NCBI RefSeq assembly: GCF_039543525.1
Contig: NZ_BAABJX010000032.1
Span: 62,001 to 126,000 of the forward strand
Length of the DNA stretch: 64,000 nt
From: Algivirga pacifica
GTDB taxonomy: Bacteria; Bacteroidota; Bacteroidia; Cytophagales; Flammeovirgaceae
Direction of reading: 5' to 3'
In this document: one piece after another, positions 55,925 to 64,000 of the stretch
Numbering within the stretch: position 1 is the first letter of the stretch
How the letters are laid out: each line of letters begins with the position of its first letter
The notes under the pieces: model-generated
What the model was told of the DNA's origin: nothing
Seen by the model: only the letters and a program-made list of their open reading frames with translations
Database searches by the model: none
Translations under genes and position numbers: made by a program

Positions 55925-58900
55925 ATGCACATTAGAATTTTACAATTCGCCTTTACTGTAATAGCCTTAGTCCATATCAGTGGCATGCAGGCATTTGCTC
56001 AAAATACCACTGCGGCAATTAACGGCGTAGTAACTGACAGAAATGGAGAGCCTTTACCAGGAGCGACAGTCATCGCTATCCATGGTCCATCCGGAACACA
56101 GTATGGTATCTCTACACTATTTGATGGTAGCTATACCTTAAGAGGTATGAGAGTTGGAGGCCCTTATAAGATCTCTATCTCATTTATTGGTTACCAAAAA
56201 CAAGAACTAGATGGTGCTTTCCTTAAACTAGGGGAATCCAAAAAAATGAGCTTCGTACTTGTCGAAGATGCCGTTAATCTGGAAGAAGTAGAAGTCACTG
56301 CCAACGCTGGAGCCGACATTAACTCAGAAAGAACTGGAGCTTCTACCAGCGTTTCCAGCGAACAACTTAAATCCCTACCGACCATTAGCCGTTCTACCTC
56401 AGACTTTACTCGTCTGACTCCTCAATCCAACGGCAACTCATTTGGAGGTAGAAACAGCCTTTATAATAACTTCTCCCTTGATGGATCCATCTTTAACAAC
56501 TCTTTTGGGTTGGATGCAGCCACTCCGGGCGGTCAGGCAGGCGCACAACCTGTATCACTGGATGCCATCGAACAAGTACAGGTATCCTTGGCTCCATTTG
56601 ACGTAAGAGAAGGAGGATTTACAGGAGCAGGTGTCAACGCTGTAACCAAATCAGGTACCAACGAATTCAAGGGTACTGTATATACCTTCGGTAGAAATGA
56701 AAATATGATTGGTAACAAGGTTGCAGGTCAACAAATCGAAAACCTTGATTACTTCACACACCAAACAGGTTTCTCTTTAGGAGGACCAATCATTAAAAAC
56801 AAACTATTCTTCTTTGTTAACGCAGAAGCAGAAAGAGCTAACGAAAGAGCACACGGCTTTGTTGCTAACCGAGACGAAGAAGTAGGTGGAAACATCACTT
56901 CTGTGAGCTATAACGATATCATGGCTGTCAAAAACCACCTATGGAATGAGTGGGGCTATGATGCTGGAGAGTTTGAGAACTTCAACCACCAAAAGTCTAA
57001 TGACAAGCTATTGATCAAACTGGACTGGAACATCAATGATAGTCATAACTTCTCCCTAAGATATAACCGTCTGTCGGCTTGGAAAGATCACCTTCCTCAC
57101 CCAGAAGCAATCATTGGTAGAAGTGCAACACCTTATCGTCTGCCATTCTCTAACTCTTCTTATACGATCAATAACAATATTGATTCTTGGATGGGAGAAC
57201 TGAACTCTCGATTTGGCAATAAGGCCTCCAATAAACTACAAATAGGCTACTCTCGATTCAGAGATTTCCGTGATCCATGGTCAGAAGCATTCCCGGTGAT
57301 TGATATCTTTGATACCAACGGACAGCTAGCCATCACAGCCGGATCTGAGATGTTCTCAACACATAACACCCTGGATCAGGATGTGTTCCAGTTCAGAGAT
57401 GACTTCACTTACTATACTGCCAAGCATACCTTTACGGCAGGTACCAATATCGAAATATTCAAGTTCCGCAATGAGTTCAACTTGTTCTACTACCCATGGC
57501 ATACCTTTGGTTCGGTAGATGAGTTCTTGAAGACAAGCAGAAATGATATCGACTTCAATCAGGAAGTAGCGGACGCCAATGCAAACAAGGAAATTGCGAT
57601 GGCAAAAGTAGATGTAGCACAAGCAGCGTTCTATGTACAGGATGAATATCAAGCGACGGACAACTTCAAGTTAACGTTTGGCTTGAGAATGGACATTCCT
57701 ATTTACCTTAACAAACTGGCTTACGATTCAACCACTGCCGAATTTGATGGCTGGGTAGATACAGAGGGAAATCCTGCAAAAGTAGATCCTTCTACTTTCG
57801 CCAAAAACAGACCATTATGGTCTCCAAGAGTTGGTTTCAACTGGGATATCACAGGGAATCAAGACAGACAATTGAGAGGTGGTTCGGGAATCTTTACTGG
57901 ACGTATTCCTTTTGTTTGGCTAAGTAACCAAGCTTCCAATCCAAGAATCGACCCTGGCTATACCTTCCAGGTTAACGACACAGAAGAGGACTTCAGGTTC
58001 CCTCAAGTATGGAAAACAAATATTGCCTACGATCACTCATTTGGCAAGGGATGGTTTGGTACTCTAGAAGGTATTTTCTCCAGAGATATCAATGCAGTAG
58101 TTCACAGGAACTATAATATGCTGGCACCATCGCAAAATGCAGAAGGCACTGGAGACAATCGACCAATCTTCGCAGGACCGGAGGAAAATAATATCTACTC
58201 TAACTCTGAGGATGCCATTGGCTTCTTAGATGCGGGAGCAATTGTATTGGAAAACGTAGACAAAGGATATCAATACTCACTGACAGCTCAGTTGAAAAAG
58301 CAGTTCCTGTTTGGTCTGAATATTATGGGAGCTTATACCTTCCAGGAGTCAAAAGACTATACGTCTATTCCTGCAGAAATTGCTGCGGATGCCTTCCAGC
58401 GTAACCCTCAGGTAATGGGGCCAAACAACTCACAGTTTGCACATTCAAGATTTGGACTTCGTCACCGATTCATCACTTCTGTAAATTATAGAAAAGAATA
58501 TGCTGGTGGTAAACTAGCTACGTCAGTTTCCCTATTTGGTGAGATTGCCAAAGGAAACAGATACTCTTATACTTATGTAGGAGATATGAACAGAGATGGT
58601 ATTGCTACCAACAATGACTTGATCTATGTTCCTGCTGACAAAAATGATATCCTATTTGCTGATGCTACTACGGCAGATGCACAATGGGCAGCCTTAGATG
58701 CATTTATCGAGCAGGATCCTTACTTAAGCACGAGAAGAGGAGAGTATGCAGACCGTAACGGCGCTATGCTTCCTTGGTATTCTCAGTTTGATGTAAGAGT
58801 ACTTCAAGACTATAACTTTAATGTAGCAGGAAGAAAGAATACACTTCAACTATCATTGGATATCTTGAACTTTGGTAACTTATTGAACTCTAACTGGGGA

Positions 58901-59068
58901 GTGAGAGAATTACCAACAACAACTTCTCCAATCACATTTGAAGGCTATCAGGAAGGTACAAATATTCCTACGTTCTCTTTCGATACCAGCCTGAAAGAGT
59001 CGTTCACCAACGATGTATCTATCTTGTCTAAATGGCAAATGCAGGTAGGAGCTAGATGGATCTTCTAA
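55925..59068 (+). CDS. Oar-like TonB-dependent receptor, paralog 2
   Basis: A 1047-residue paralog of the preceding receptor, with the same domain order: signal peptide (1 to about 25, ending AFAQN), carboxypeptidase-regulatory domain, plug (SLDGSIFNNSFG), and barrel ending MQVGARWIF. Most of the plug and barrel is the same, while differences cluster in loops, for example about 540-570 (DEFLKTSRNDIDFNQE in place of EDFLNTTKEDMDFNAQ). Codon use is more even than in paralog 1 (more AAT, TTT, GGC). This fits an older duplication with different expression levels. A strong terminator follows. Confidence 0.9.
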   Translation: MHIRILQFAFTVIALVHISGMQAFAQNTTAAINGVVTDRNGEPLPGATVIAIHGPSGTQYGISTLFDGSYTLRGMRVGGPYKISISFIGYQKQELDGAFLKLGESKKMSFVLVEDAVNLEEVEVTANAGADINSERTGASTSVSSEQLKSLPTISRSTSDFTRLTPQSNGNSFGGRNSLYNNFSLDGSIFNNSFGLDAATPGGQAGAQPVSLDAIEQVQVSLAPFDVREGGFTGAGVNAVTKSGTNEFKGTVYTFGRNENMIGNKVAGQQIENLDYFTHQTGFSLGGPIIKNKLFFFVNAEAERANERAHGFVANRDEEVGGNITSVSYNDIMAVKNHLWNEWGYDAGEFENFNHQKSNDKLLIKLDWNINDSHNFSLRYNRLSAWKDHLPHPEAIIGRSATPYRLPFSNSSYTINNNIDSWMGELNSRFGNKASNKLQIGYSRFRDFRDPWSEAFPVIDIFDTNGQLAITAGSEMFSTHNTLDQDVFQFRDDFTYYTAKHTFTAGTNIEIFKFRNEFNLFYYPWHTFGSVDEFLKTSRNDIDFNQEVADANANKEIAMAKVDVAQAAFYVQDEYQATDNFKLTFGLRMDIPIYLNKLAYDSTTAEFDGWVDTEGNPAKVDPSTFAKNRPLWSPRVGFNWDITGNQDRQLRGGSGIFTGRIPFVWLSNQASNPRIDPGYTFQVNDTEEDFRFPQVWKTNIAYDHSFGKGWFGTLEGIFSRDINAVVHRNYNMLAPSQNAEGTGDNRPIFAGPEENNIYSNSEDAIGFLDAGAIVLENVDKGYQYSLTAQLKKQFLFGLNIMGAYTFQESKDYTSIPAEIAADAFQRNPQVMGPNNSQFAHSRFGLRHRFITSVNYRKEYAGGKLATSVSLFGEIAKGNRYSYTYVGDMNRDGIATNNDLIYVPADKNDILFADATTADAQWAALDAFIEQDPYLSTRRGEYADRNGAMLPWYSQFDVRVLQDYNFNVAGRKNTLQLSLDILNFGNLLNSNWGVRELPTTTSPITFEGYQEGTNIPTFSFDTSLKESFTNDVSILSKWQMQVGARWIF

Positions 59069-59141
59069 TATTTTACCATTATTGTTGATCGCTTACAGGA
59101 TCGTTTCAATCAATGTATTCGTAAGGGATAACAGATACGCT

Positions 59142-59188
59142 AAAAAGAGTCTGTTTCATAAATAAGTGAGACAGACTCTTTTTTTATT
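59142..59188 (+). terminator. Terminator of receptor paralog 2
   Basis: A 17-base stem (59142-59158 with 59167-59183, one G-U pair) is followed by a T run. Confidence 0.9.
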
Positions 59189-59259
59189 ATATTCGTGGCC
59201 ATCCAGACTTAATGATGGTCTAATCTATAGAAATACTGGTCAAAGAATATAGGTGAATC

Positions 59260-59892
59260 GTGAAGCAATATAGACTTTTTATAATCATATTAATTACTTT
59301 CTTGAACTCGGGAGGAAGCTTCTCTTTTGGACAAGAGCATAAAAAAAACTTTAGCCAATTATCTGGTAATACACAGAAAATGGCTAAAGCAGAGGCTAGA
59401 TCTTATAAAAAAGAAGGCTTTCAAAATATTCCTGGAGACCCTTCCCTACAAACGCAAGTAGAAAATTTCTATCTGGCTTTAGACCGTCAAGGTCATTCCC
59501 TGTATGTCGCTCATAGCGAAAGTGATGACACACATTTTCAGTCCGCCAAGAAAAAAGCCCAACAAGCCTGTATACAAGAGATCTCCCAACAGATAGAGAT
59601 GGTATTTCTATCCAAAATTGAACGAAATATTCAACGTTCTTCCCTACCTCAAAAAGCAGGAATACTCAAGGCATTGAATACCTACAAACAACAAACTTTA
59701 CCAAGCACGGTACACCAGCACCTGGAGCCCATTCTTATCCTAAAAAAGGAAGGTATTGATACACTTACGCTATTGGTGGGGGTAAAAGCAGTCATGGAAA
59801 AGGTCCATCAACAAATCAATAAAGATCTTTTTGAGCAGCTTCATATGGCATATAACCTAAAAGAAGAAGAGTGGAAGAACATTGTTAAGTAA
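59260..59892 (+). CDS. Small secreted protein, LPP20-like
   Basis: A 210-residue exported protein. The start is GTG at 59260, with a signal peptide to about residue 24 (GGSFSFGQ). The mature protein is helical, with an Ala/Lys/Gln-rich part (FQSAKKKAQQACIQEISQQI) that resembles the helical region of LPP20-type lipoproteins, though no lipobox is present. I can assign no function. It is followed by a perfect inverted repeat that separates it from the convergent phenylalanine hydroxylase. Confidence 0.55.
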   Translation: MKQYRLFIIILITFLNSGGSFSFGQEHKKNFSQLSGNTQKMAKAEARSYKKEGFQNIPGDPSLQTQVENFYLALDRQGHSLYVAHSESDDTHFQSAKKKAQQACIQEISQQIEMVFLSKIERNIQRSSLPQKAGILKALNTYKQQTLPSTVHQHLEPILILKKEGIDTLTLLVGVKAVMEKVHQQINKDLFEQLHMAYNLKEEEWKNIVK

Positions 59893-59900
59893 CGGTAATT

Positions 59901-59949
59901 GTTTATTGCTTATCGGTTATTACCACAAATTAAGCGATAAGCAATAAAC
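59901..59949. repeat. TTATCG-type hairpin
   Basis: A perfect 15-base inverted pair (GTTTATTGCTTATCG at 59901-59915 and its inverse at 59935-59949) lies between convergent genes. It has no T run. The same half-site occurs near 9600. Confidence 0.75.
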
Positions 59950-59962
59950 GATAAACTTATGT

Positions 59963-60703
59963 TCAATGAGGTATGTCCAGTTCTTTCCGCACCACCTTAT
60001 TGATCACATCCTCTACCTCTGGTACCGCATCGTACAATTGTCTGTAAGAATTTATTACAAAGTAATGAGGCTGAAACTTATCCTTGATATAAGGAGTTCT
60101 CATAATCGCTTCCACATCAAAGGGAATTCGTTTAGGTTCCTCACTATGAAGGGAAAAATCGGACTCCCCTCTAGAAGATAATATCCCTGCCCCATAAATT
60201 CTCAACCCTTCAGGATTTTCAATAAGTCCAAACTCCACTGTATACCAATATAGTCTAGAGATCAACTCAATCACCCATTCATTGTCGATATGTTTCAGCG
60301 CTATTGTACTTAATCCTTGTAGAAAGTTGACAAAGTCTTTATTGGTCAATAAGGGAACATGTCCAAAAACATCGTGAAACATATCAGGCTCTTCCAGATA
60401 GTCTAGTTCACTACGTTTACGAAACCAAGTAGATGCTGGGAAGAACTTATTCTGCAGCAGCTCAAAGAATGATTGATTATCGATCAACCCTTTAACGACT
60501 TCCAGCTGCCATCCCGTTTCACTGAGTAGGACCTTATTCATTTCCTCAAAGTTTGGAATATGGTCTTTACGAAAGCCTATACACTTTACGCCTTTCATAA
60601 ACGCCTCATCGGCCAACCCTGGCAAAAGTCCCATCTGTCGTTCAAATAGCAAGTTCCACACTTCCATATCCTCGGAAGTATATTTCTCGTATGCTTGTCT
60701 CAT
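59963..60703 (-). CDS. phhA: Phenylalanine-4-hydroxylase, monomeric
   Basis: PhhA hydroxylates phenylalanine to tyrosine with a pterin cofactor and non-haem iron. I start at an internal Met (60703, MRQAYEKYTSEDMEVW) because 34 hydrophobic residues before it do not fit the family; this gives 246 residues, near the size of bacterial PheH. The iron ligands are in FHDVFGHVP (His110, His115) and YTVEFGL (Glu157). GILSSRGESDFSLHSEEP and DKFQPHYFVINSY follow, as in the family. No pterin-recycling gene is nearby. Confidence 0.92.
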   Translation of the reverse strand: MRQAYEKYTSEDMEVWNLLFERQMGLLPGLADEAFMKGVKCIGFRKDHIPNFEEMNKVLLSETGWQLEVVKGLIDNQSFFELLQNKFFPASTWFRKRSELDYLEEPDMFHDVFGHVPLLTNKDFVNFLQGLSTIALKHIDNEWVIELISRLYWYTVEFGLIENPEGLRIYGAGILSSRGESDFSLHSEEPKRIPFDVEAIMRTPYIKDKFQPHYFVINSYRQLYDAVPEVEDVINKVVRKELDIPH

Positions 60704-61271
60704 ATATGATATTGATTGGTTAGTAAATATTCCTGTCAATGGAATACCATAAAAATAGTACAAAAAAAATAAAGAATAAACTAAAGCAATTACAAGTACC
60801 TCCAAGTTATATCACTGTGAAATTTATTATTTACAAAATAAAAAACTCATTCACAGTCATTGTAAGTATCTTCCATCTCAAAGCCCTTAATTAGAGATAA
60901 CAAAATAAGAGACATATTACTTAAACCTAATAATCCATTTAGTCAACCTATTATACTCATGTAGATATCAAGAATTTTAATGATAGTGGTAAATTGTTTG
61001 TTCATTTGGAAACCTATCGCTCTTTGAGTGCTAGGTTTTTTTTCTATGGTAGATTCTTATATACCTCTAACATTCACTTTGATATTATGTTAATTCCGGA
61101 ATAATTTATAATTTACAATTATTTAAACGTTCTTGTGGTTTGACATTACTTTACTTAGGTATAGCGCACAATTGCTTTACTTCAAGCATTGACAAACCTA
61201 TATCAAGAGCATTTTTGATTAACTAAATAAAGTTTAATAACAAACTTCACAGACAGATAAATAGGCATACT
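60704..61271. other. Divergent intergenic region with orphan terminator-like hairpin
   Basis: The 568-base gap between phhA and the helicase gene has a plus-strand hairpin near 61010-61043 followed by eight T. No plus-strand gene ends before it, so it may end a short transcript or regulate the helicase leader. The rest is AT-rich with no ORF that I support. Confidence 0.45.
61010..61043 (+). terminator. Orphan terminator-like hairpin upstream of the helicase
   Basis: AAACCTA (61010-61016) pairs with TAGGTTT, with CTC/GAG inside, and a run of eight T follows. The closest plus-strand start is 229 bases downstream, so it could be an attenuator or the end of a small RNA. Confidence 0.5.
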
Positions 61272-62504
61272 TTGAAATTCAGTGAACTAAATCTTGACGA
61301 AGCACTTATCGATGCTGTAGAAAGCATGGGATTTGACGAAGCAACCCCCATTCAGGAGCTTGCTATTCCCGCTATTTTAAATGACGAAGATCTGATTGCC
61401 TGTGCCCAAACAGGTACCGGTAAAACTGCAGCCTATATTCTCCCTACTCTTCACAAGATTGCTGTTCAAGCGGAAGAAGGAGGTATTCATACGATTGTTA
61501 TTGTTCCTACAAGAGAACTAGCATTACAAATTGACCAACAATTACAAGGATTTTCCTACTTTACCTCTACCTCTTCTATTGCGGTATATGGAGGTGGTGA
61601 CAGTAACTCCTTTAGCCAACAGCGTAACGCATTAAAGCAAGGAGCTGATATTGTGATTGCTACTCCAGGAAAGTTGATTTCCCAATTACGCTCTGGAGGA
61701 ATCAATCTAAGCCACTTAAAACAATTTGTTTTGGATGAGGCTGACCGCATGCTGGATATGGGATTCTTTGAGGATATTATGGAAATTTCTAGCTTTCTGC
61801 CGGAAAGCAAGCAGACTATCCTATTCTCTGCAACCATGCCTCCTAAAATCCAAAAGCTTGCAAATCAGTTATTGAAATCTCCTACAGAGATCAATATTGC
61901 AATCTCCAAGCCCGCCGAGAATATCACTCAAGGTGCTTTTCTACTCTATCCAAAACAAAAGGTAGAGATGATCAAGTACCTCTTACAGGATGACGATATC
62001 GAAAGTACCATCATCTTTACATCTACAAAATCCGCCGTAAAAGAAGTCGCTAAGGCTCTTCAAGGATTGGGACTAAAAGCACAAGGGATTAGTTCTGACT
62101 TACAGCAAGATGAGCGGGAAGAGGTATTGCGTCTATTCAGAGCGGGTATCACTCGTATTCTAGTGGCGACAGATGTAGTTTCCAGAGGGATTGACATCGA
62201 CACCATTGAACTAGTGATTAATTACGATGTACCAAATGATCCAGAGGACTATGTACACCGAATAGGGCGTACTGCTCGTGCCAATCGAGAAGGTGAAGCG
62301 ATCACTTTTATAAGTACTTCAGACCAGGATAAATTTCTCCGTATTGAAGAATTATTGGAAGCCACAATTCGAAAGGTCAAGAACCCTGCACATATTGGCG
62401 ATGGTCCAGAGTATGCACCTAGAAAAAAGAGAGCTTCTTCATTCAAGAAGAAACCAAGAAGATCCTCAGGAGGAGGTAATTCTAGAAGAAAAAATAAATC
62501 CTAG
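61272..62504 (+). CDS. DEAD-box RNA helicase
   Basis: A 410-residue cytoplasmic helicase. The motifs are complete: Q motif (TPIQELAIP), motif I AQTGTGKT (45-52), DEAD (motif II), SAT (motif III), ATDVVSRGIDI (V) and HRIGRTAR (VI). The C-terminal tail is basic (KKKPRRSSGGG, RRKNKS) and probably binds RNA. The start is TTG, the only good start next to the conserved first strand (MKFSELNLDEALIDAV). It resembles RhlE-type helicases used in ribosome assembly and cold adaptation. A long leader with a terminator-like hairpin precedes it. Confidence 0.94.
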   Translation: MKFSELNLDEALIDAVESMGFDEATPIQELAIPAILNDEDLIACAQTGTGKTAAYILPTLHKIAVQAEEGGIHTIVIVPTRELALQIDQQLQGFSYFTSTSSIAVYGGGDSNSFSQQRNALKQGADIVIATPGKLISQLRSGGINLSHLKQFVLDEADRMLDMGFFEDIMEISSFLPESKQTILFSATMPPKIQKLANQLLKSPTEINIAISKPAENITQGAFLLYPKQKVEMIKYLLQDDDIESTIIFTSTKSAVKEVAKALQGLGLKAQGISSDLQQDEREEVLRLFRAGITRILVATDVVSRGIDIDTIELVINYDVPNDPEDYVHRIGRTARANREGEAITFISTSDQDKFLRIEELLEATIRKVKNPAHIGDGPEYAPRKKRASSFKKKPRRSSGGGNSRRKNKS

Positions 62505-62547
62505 CGTATCTTTTAAAGATACTACTCAAGCGTGTACTCTTATAAAA

Positions 62548-62580
62548 AAAAGCTCAATGCAAACGCATTGAGCTTTTAAA
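62548..62580. terminator. Terminator between the helicase and SPOR-like genes
   Basis: A perfect 13-base stem (62548-62560 with 62565-62577) with A and T runs on either side can end both convergent genes. Confidence 0.9.
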
Positions 62581-62601
62581 TATATATTAGGAGAAAACAG
62601 A

Positions 62602-63984
62602 TTACAAATCTACCGATTGAGTTATAGTCTCAATCTTGACATCATTAAACATCGGCATACTCTTCAACTGCTTGATCATATCTTCTTTTTCTAATAAAGC
62701 TCTCCTTTTATTAGAGATCTCTCCAAAAATATATTTAGAGTAGAACTGAAGATCATTAGGCTTCAAGCGGTACGTATTTTCATCCCCTCCTTTTCGCATG
62801 GAATAGGTAATAAATGCCTCCTTTCCACCGATATAAACATTATCTTTTGGTTGCTTGGTCTCTACATCATACAGATTTTCAAAAATCTTCTGTGCATACT
62901 TCTCATCGTTAAACCTCGTCAACTTAGATTCCCATATTCCTTTTTCTTGCTGGTCAATCACAGCAATCCCTTGATAATGCCCATCAAAATAGGCTCCATA
63001 ACGCCCCTTCACATTATTCAACTTTCGGATATCTATACCTATCAATGTTCCTCCTCCCTGATAAGGAACCATATTGAAAAAGTCTGTCACCACTTTTTGA
63101 GACAAAATTGATTCCAAACCTCCCATTTTCTTTACAATCCCTTTCATTTTATTGATATCACTAGAGGAATGTTGTATTAATGCATAGTAATTATGCCTTT
63201 TATTCGCCAATAAAAGATATCGTTTGTACTCATAAGGTCTTGGAGAAACCACAACCAGGTAGCCATCCCATGTAATACTACCTTTAACTGTAAATTTCTC
63301 TGTCTTTTCAAAAGAGTGGCTTCCCGAGTTTAGGATACGAATAATGATCTTACTAAGCTTAAGCTCATTTTCATTTCCTTTGAACAAATGAATATCATAA
63401 GAATGTCCCGTCAATCGGTCTTTCATAGACGCCACCAACATCTTATCGACACTCTCTGCTATATCTTTTAACCGAACCCCTCTCGGCAAACGGAGATCCA
63501 TACGCTTCATCGTAGGAATTTCACGATAATGCTCTTCATCTCCAGGAACAATCAAGGTAAAGTGTTCCAAAGACATAAAAGGAGTCATTGGTATCTGTCG
63601 ACATAACTCTTCCAACGATTGCTCTAGTTGTATTTGCTTTTTTTTCTCCTCTCTCAAGACATCTACATCGTAAGGAATCACATGTTCCGTTTGTTTACTA
63701 TAATTTGCGACTTCCAAACTCGTAATCCCCAAACGATCCGTATACTCTCTTTTGATGTACAATACTTCATCAATGCTATCAAATGCGCCTGTCAATACTT
63801 TGTACCACTTCCCTTCTTTAGGCTGATCGACACATATCACATAAGCGGGCACCCCCTCTTCCAGCAAGCGTTGCTTAAGACTCTCTGCCACCTCCCAATC
63901 TCTACTTTGACCAACCAAAATAGAAAAAGGTTCAATCTCATTGAACTGCCCCTCGCTAATACAAGACGTAAACAACAACAGCAT
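62602..63984 (-). CDS. SPOR-like lipoprotein, start may lie outside the window
   Basis: At least 460 residues. From the ATG at 63984 the protein begins MLLLFTSC, a lipobox with Cys8, but this hydrophobic stretch is short for a signal, and the frame stays open to the right edge. The real start may therefore be beyond position 64000. Residues about 18-95 look like a SPOR domain (FSILVGQSRDWEVAESLKQ, KWYKVLTGAFDSIDEV), which binds denuded peptidoglycan glycans. The rest (about 120-460) is beta-rich with no recognised domain, and ends TITQSVDL. It is convergent with the helicase gene. Confidence 0.7.
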   Translation of the reverse strand: MLLLFTSCISEGQFNEIEPFSILVGQSRDWEVAESLKQRLLEEGVPAYVICVDQPKEGKWYKVLTGAFDSIDEVLYIKREYTDRLGITSLEVANYSKQTEHVIPYDVDVLREEKKKQIQLEQSLEELCRQIPMTPFMSLEHFTLIVPGDEEHYREIPTMKRMDLRLPRGVRLKDIAESVDKMLVASMKDRLTGHSYDIHLFKGNENELKLSKIIIRILNSGSHSFEKTEKFTVKGSITWDGYLVVVSPRPYEYKRYLLLANKRHNYYALIQHSSSDINKMKGIVKKMGGLESILSQKVVTDFFNMVPYQGGGTLIGIDIRKLNNVKGRYGAYFDGHYQGIAVIDQQEKGIWESKLTRFNDEKYAQKIFENLYDVETKQPKDNVYIGGKEAFITYSMRKGGDENTYRLKPNDLQFYSKYIFGEISNKRRALLEKEDMIKQLKSMPMFNDVKIETITQSVDL

Positions 63985-64000
63985 TGTCCCTACCCGAACA

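Overview
The window is chromosomal DNA of a member of the Bacteroidota, most likely the order Cytophagales (an inference from gene content, not from a marker search). The evidence is two proteins with type IX secretion (T9SS) C-terminal sorting domains, a tandem pair of large Oar-like TonB-dependent receptors with an N-terminal carboxypeptidase-regulatory domain, a DUF4270 lipoprotein beside a short starch-synthase-like protein and panC/panD, a long (662 aa) IspG, and promoters with the Bacteroidota TAnnTTTG box. Base composition is AT-rich. I see no rRNA, tRNA, CRISPR array, transposase, integrase or phage gene.

Layout. 1-13.6 kb is mainly housekeeping: a truncated PspC-domain membrane protein, glmS, a DUF4270 lipoprotein, a GT5-like protein, panC, panD, a UPF0104 membrane protein, a RfaE2-like nucleotidyltransferase, a PPOX flavoprotein, a YugP-type zinc peptidase and ispG. 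13.9-19.9 kb holds two T9SS cargo proteins: a beta-propeller/malectin protein and an M43 metalloprotease. 19.9-24.3 kb is a minus-strand glycosyltransferase group with an unknown membrane protein inside it. 24.5-30.5 kb holds a POT-family transporter, a very large intergenic palindrome and four poorly characterised envelope proteins. 30.8-37.8 kb is a plus-strand run: mpl, murB, a potassium channel, a beta-barrel protein, an NlpC/P60 hydrolase and a secreted ankyrin-caspase protein. 38.2-39.1 kb is a NUMOD4/HNH protein with a C-terminal helix-turn-helix. 39.5-42.5 kb is the glyoxylate shunt (aceB-aceA) behind two palindromic operator-like sites. 42.6-51.6 kb is mixed metabolism (fabH, sdaAB, ribBA, a Nif3-family protein, an EamA transporter, a LysM protein). 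52.3-59.1 kb is the receptor pair. 59.2-64 kb holds a small secreted protein, phenylalanine hydroxylase, a DEAD-box helicase and a SPOR-like lipoprotein that may begin beyond the window.

How genes fit together. Envelope building is the main theme: GlmS makes glucosamine-6-phosphate for UDP-GlcNAc, MurB and Mpl work on muropeptide precursors, the NlpC/P60 and LysM proteins probably contact peptidoglycan, and the glycosyltransferases probably build a surface glycan. PanC/PanD feed coenzyme A, FabH starts fatty acids, and AceA/AceB let the cell grow on acetate or fatty acids.

The least ordinary material lies between genes: two large nested inverted repeats (25.8-26.0 and 32.2-32.4 kb), a palindromic repeat family with a GAGCTTCGCTC core at three loci (one copy overlaps a start codon), a second family built on TTATCG, and paired GCGAAATTTCGC palindromes before aceB. 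No complete new multi-gene system is evident. The best candidates for new biology are the NUMOD4/HNH-HTH protein, the secreted ankyrin-caspase and the intergenic repeats.
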